Source: Zarea fungicola (taxonomy: Eukaryota > Ascomycota > Sordariomycetes > Hypocreales > Cordycipitaceae). From it: 64,000 nucleotides of DNA. The translations under genes were made by a program, and so were the position numbers. This document shows, piece after piece, positions 60,151-64,000 of the stretch (position 1 is the first letter of the stretch; each line of letters opens with the position of its first letter). The notes below the pieces were generated by a model, which was not told the origin of the DNA, did not search any database, and saw only the letters and a program-made list of their open reading frames with translations. Location: assembly GCA_900169235.1 (NCBI GenBank), contig FWCC01000174.1, positions 124,001-188,000 of the forward strand, written 5' to 3'.

Positions 60151-61869
60151 ATGGATTCAGACGAAGAATTTCTCTCGCAGCTCTCGAGCGATGATGAAGT
60201 GATGCAAGATAGTGCCGATGACCTATCCGGCGCTGGTAAGCCCTCCCTTCCACTCCAACCCCGTCCCCTTGCCGTCCCTGATGCTAACTGTTTTGCTGTA
60301 TAGAATTTGACGACGAGGACTTTGATGAGCCCGACCCCGACTTTGGCCTCCTCCACAAGGAAATCGAAAAGAAGAAGAACCAGGCACATATTGTTCCTTT
60401 CAAAGTCTTTGGCCCTACCGACATCCAAAAACAGCAAGATGACATGATCTCGGAAGTCAACATGATTCTAGACATGGGAAAAGAGGATGCCGCCATCATG
60501 CTCCGGCATTTCCGATGGAACAAGGAACGCCTCCTTGAGGATTATATGGATCGTCCTGAAAAGGTCATGGAAGCGGCTGGTCTGAGCAGTAGCACTAACA
60601 GTCTGCCCAAGCTCGAGGCCGTGCCCGATTTTGTATGCGATATATGCTGCGCAGACGATGAAGGACTGGAAACGTTTGCCATGAAGTGTGGCCACAGACA
60701 TTGCGTGGATTGCTACCGCCAATATCTGACACAAAAAATCCGAGACGAGGGCGAGGCGGCTAGAATCCAATGCCCCTCTGATGGATGCGGCCGAATTCTC
60801 GATTCACGATCTCTAGACTTACTCGTCACATCGGACCTGACCGACCGATATCACGAGCTCCTGAATCGCACATATGTCGAAGACAAGGACATTTTCAAAT
60901 GGTGCCCAGCTCCAGACTGTCCCAACGCCGTCGAGTGCGGCATAAAGAAAAAGGACCTTGACAGCGTTGTGCCAACAGTTGAATGCACTTGCGGCTGTCG
61001 GTTCTGCTTCGGCTGCCCAAACACGGATCACCAGCCCGCCCCATGCGACCTGGTCAAGAAATGGCTCAAGAAATGCGCCGACGACTCGGAAACGGCGAAT
61101 TGGATAAACGCCAATACGAAAGAGTGCCCGAAATGTCAATCTACAATCGAAAAGAACGGCGGCTGCAATCATATGACGTGCAGAAAGTGTCGCTATGAGT
61201 TCTGCTGGATGTGCATGGGACTCTGGTCAGAACACGGGACATCATGGTACAATTGTAACCGTTACGAAGAAAAGAGCGGTTTCGAGGCACGAGACGCCCA
61301 GACTAAATCGCGCACCTCTCTGGCTCGCTACCTGCACTATTATAATCGTTATGCCAACCACGAGCAGTCTGCGCGACTCGATAAAGATATAGCCCTTAAG
61401 ACGGAGAAGAAAATGGTGCAGCTGCAGACTTCCTCCGGAATGTCGTGGATAGAGGTCCAGTATCTGAATGCGGCTTCACAGGCGCTCCAGACGTGCCGCC
61501 AGACTCTGAAATGGACATATGCCTTTGCCTTTTATCTGACCAAGACAAATCTGACTGAAATTTTCGAAGACAATCAGAAGGATTTGGAACTGGCCGTGGA
61601 GAACCTGTCTGAAATGTTTGAGAAGCCCATCCAAGAGCTCTCGGACTCCAAGCTCAAGGTCGACATCATGGATAAGACATCATATTGCAGCAAGCGGCGG
61701 ATAATTTTGCTAGAAGACACGGCAGACAATCTTGCAAAGGGTAAGCTTTCCAAATCTTTTGAGTACTCGGGTAGCTAGCCACTGACACTTTTTTTCAGGA
61801 AAATGGTCCTTTAACGCAGAGCTCACAACCAACGCCGCGGCAGCTGCCGCTCTCACAGCACGCAGATAG
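60151..61869 (+). CDS. Ariadne-type RBR E3 ubiquitin ligase
   Basis: Three exons, 60151..60235, 60304..61740 and 61799..61869, 530 aa, in phase. It transfers ubiquitin through a thioester on its own RING2 cysteine. An acidic N-terminus leads to the UBA-like Ariadne segment (about 85-125). RING1 starts at Cys140 (CDICCADDEG, CGHRHCVDCYRQYL). IBR follows around 225-275 (CGCRFCFGCPNTDHQPAPCD). RING2 starts near 303 (ECPKCQSTIEKNGGCNHMTC), with Cys316 in GGCNHM as the catalytic residue by comparison with human ARIH1. The Ariadne helical domain closes the protein (ARYLHYYNRYANHEQSARLD, FAFYLTKTN). The last exon encodes ELTTNAAAAAALTARR. The length fits the family (about 510-550 aa). Confidence 0.96.
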
Positions 61870-62770
61870 GATCTACCTGATTCCCCAAGTGACAAAATGC
61901 CTCGCCTTGTACACCGACAGCTGGCCTTCCGGCCACCATTACGATAGTTTTGGCACAAACGAACGGTTTAGCATTGTAGACTGGGATGCCAAGAAACTGC
62001 TGTACATTCGTGACTGATCAGCGTTAGAGTCGACGAGCAGTTTTTTTTTTTTTCCTTGTTTCCATTTTGCATTTCCTCTGCATGAGATTCCATGTCATGG
62101 TATAGATGTGATGACCAGTTTCAGGAAGCTGGTTCATTATTGTTATTTATTTATTTATTTTCACGTTTCGTTTCCGGTTTGCTAGAACATTTTCAGAAAC
62201 GGGCATTGGCTGTGGGTTGGAGTTTTGTCTGCGTGCGTCTTTTTTTCTCTTTCTTTTCATTAGCACAGTTTAGCACGTTTTTACGTTTTACGTATTATTC
62301 CGCAATTCACATACATATACAGACACACTGCATTACATTGTCATGGGTAAATCTTGAAAATGTCTGTTCTGTCAGCTGCCACGATCGTGAAATAGTCTAC
62401 AAAGGTCCGGCAAAATTTTCAAGAAATGGAGAAAAAAAAATCAACAAGCTTACTACCAAAAATGGTAGTCTTGTGGTAATAAATTCCCAATATTCTTCTT
62501 CTGCCTGCTACTGATAACATACAAAATGTAAACACTCCTCCTGTCAATGCATGGAAGAAATACACCACCGAGTTAACACCGTTTTTTAAAATATCCAATA
62601 AGGCCAAATACTTGAAAAACAAGACAAGAAGAATGAATACCAACAGATGTTGTAAAAAAAAGAAAAGAGAAAAGAACGAAAAAAAACGCCGGATTGTATG
62701 CCAAGTCGTAATATTATTATGTTGTTGTTTGTACTCTCCCACCAGCTCGCCGTTTTGACCCAACAAGTTT
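61870..62770. other. Convergent 3' spacer
   Basis: AT-rich region between facing stop codons, with a poly-T run at 62041 and TTTA repeats at 62147-62160. No gene was recognised. Confidence 0.55.
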
Positions 62771-64000
62771 TCAACGAAATGCAAACTGTGAAAGATCGAG
62801 TTTCTTGCCAGGTGGCAGGGTATAATGCACATCGTCTTCGTCGCCGTCAGGTTCGGGAATGAGCTGGTCCTCGCTGCCGCCGCATGGCTTGTACAGCGCT
62901 TCCACCTCGTCCATGTCCACCTTGGGCAAGGGCACAAAGGACGGGTTTACAGGCAGTCGGTCGTTGAAAATGAAGGGCTTGCCGCTGCTGCCGGTACTCG
63001 ACCTGTTGGTATTGTTGTTTGGCTGTCTCTGGCGAGGGGCGGGCATGCTGGGAGTGTTGACTGTGGTCGCTTTGGCACCGAGCCGCTGCAGGGGCGTCAT
63101 TCGGGAGGACGACATGATGCTGGATCGGCCGGTGGATGGTGTCGATGTAGCAGCACCGACGCTAAAGATGGAGGACTGCACAGAGATGCTGGATGCAGGT
63201 GTCGACATGGCTGTGCGTGAGGAGTTTGCCGAGGCAGTGGAGGTATATGTAAATTTGCTCAGCGACACCCTTGCCGGCGTGTGAGAGCGTCTGGGTGGCG
63301 GCATGGACGAGTCTATTGATGAGCTGGGAGTCTCGGCCATATCCTCCCGGGATAGACTCGACAGTGACGTCTCAGTCAAGCTGCTACTCTCGCGGGATGG
63401 GGTTTGCGACGCTTCCTGGTGAGTGTCTTCGAAGATGCACATCTTTTTGGGAGTTGTCGCAATGCTAGGCGTCCAGGTATCAATTTCTGGTAAACCCTTC
63501 AGCGCCTCCTCGACTGAGTCATCCGAGAAGAGGTAGCCTTCACCCTTGTCTTCGCTAGGCTTTTCCATAACCTTGCCTGAAAAGAATTTGCTGTTCTTGG
63601 GAGATGTCTCGACGGACTCAATGTCGTCGCATAAGCGGGCCTTCTTTTGTGGCCGGCGCTGTGGTTCTGACCATGGTGTTTTGCCTTTTGGCTCTGGCAA
63701 TTTCGGCCTGTCAAAGAGAGGACTGCTAGCCGTCTGTAAAGTCATGTTGCCTAGCGTATCAGTGCGCCTGCGGTTCAGTCGAGGTGATGTGCGACGTGGT
63801 GTAAAATGTTGACTGCGTCGAGCTGATGCCTCAATCGCCTGGTTTGATTCGATATAAGGACGCGGTAGTGGGAAAACGCGCGGCACCAGCCCTCCATCAG
63901 TCAACTGTGCAACGCGTTGGGCATCGACAGAGAAACAGTTGGGGTCCATCTCCCCCATCGGCTTGCGGTTTGGCGTTTTGAAGAAAGAGGTAATAGGCTT
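62771..64000 (-). CDS. Partial disordered protein with PIP-box-like start at the window edge
   Basis: The frame is open from the right edge of the window to the stop at 62771 (409 residues visible); its N-terminus lies outside. The ATG at 63958 is probably internal, because the sequence before it, KPITSFFKTPNRKP, is protein-like and fits a PCNA-interacting motif (I-x-x-F-F followed by basic residues). The protein is Ser/Thr/Pro-rich with many SP/TP sites and basic patches (TPRRTSPRLNRRR), which suggests a nuclear, kinase-regulated, mostly disordered protein. The C-terminus is PLPKVDMDEVEALYKPCGG, then an acidic stretch and YTLPPGKKLDLSQFAFR, which looks conserved. I do not recognise the family. 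A replication or cell-cycle role is inferred only from the motif. Confidence 0.7.
   Translation of the reverse strand, partial: KPITSFFKTPNRKPMGEMDPNCFSVDAQRVAQLTDGGLVPRVFPLPRPYIESNQAIEASARRSQHFTPRRTSPRLNRRRTDTLGNMTLQTASSPLFDRPKLPEPKGKTPWSEPQRRPQKKARLCDDIESVETSPKNSKFFSGKVMEKPSEDKGEGYLFSDDSVEEALKGLPEIDTWTPSIATTPKKMCIFEDTHQEASQTPSRESSSLTETSLSSLSREDMAETPSSSIDSSMPPPRRSHTPARVSLSKFTYTSTASANSSRTAMSTPASSISVQSSIFSVGAATSTPSTGRSSIMSSSRMTPLQRLGAKATTVNTPSMPAPRQRQPNNNTNRSSTGSSGKPFIFNDRLPVNPSFVPLPKVDMDEVEALYKPCGGSEDQLIPEPDGDEDDVHYTLPPGKKLDLSQFAFR

Overview
The window is nuclear DNA of a filamentous ascomycete (Pezizomycotina, most likely a sordariomycete). This rests on short spliceosomal introns (about 50-110 nt, GTAAGT-type donors, CTAAC/CTGAC branch sites just upstream of AG), a Zn2Cys6 regulator, a QDE-2-type Argonaute, a gap1/GapA-type RasGAP, and long gene-poor spacers. 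Assignment below class is not possible from the sequence alone. I saw no rRNA, tRNA, CRISPR array or intact transposon. Seventeen protein genes can be supported, most with full exon structures that keep phase at every junction.

Layout. 1-4 kb: no gene recognised. 4.05-9.14 kb: a divergent ribosome-biogenesis pair, RNA polymerase I subunit RPA34 (minus) and the polynucleotide kinase GRC3 (plus), sharing a 545-bp spacer. 9.1-13.3 kb: gene-poor. 13.3-15.8 kb: a Zn2Cys6 transcription factor with six exons, one intron being GC-AG. 16.6-17.6 kb: a weakly supported Ser/Pro-rich protein. 17.6-28.2 kb: a gene desert with an (AC)20 microsatellite and a 58-nt hairpin. 28.2-30.7 kb: RasGAP. 31.7-34.5 kb: a CorA-like membrane protein whose GMN motif reads GIT. 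34.5-36.3 kb: an AT-rich spacer with a possible solo LTR. 36.3-37.3 kb: histone chaperone ASF1. 38.6-41.6 kb: RNA14 (mRNA 3'-end processing), first intron GC-AG. 42.7-45.7 kb: Argonaute with intact DEDH slicer residues. 46.0-49.2 kb: the exocytosis regulator SRO7.

49.6-56.7 kb is the most unusual part: four cation-transport genes in a row. They are a CadD-type cadmium-resistance transporter and three divergent CAX/VCX cation-proton exchangers. The three exchangers share the same three intron positions, including an 84-nt second exon in each, so they look like old tandem duplicates. The catalytic glutamate motif of the second repeat is kept only in CAX3; it is lost in CAX1 and CAX2. 58.4-59.1 kb: a mitochondrial 1-Cys-type PRX5 peroxiredoxin. 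60.2-61.9 kb: an Ariadne-type RBR ubiquitin ligase. 62.8 kb to the edge: the C-terminal part of a disordered protein that begins at the window edge with a PIP-box-like motif.

Most genes are conserved housekeeping functions (Pol I transcription and rRNA processing, chromatin assembly, mRNA 3' processing, secretion, ubiquitin, Ras signalling) plus RNA silencing. The metal/calcium transporter block is the one plausible functional cluster.
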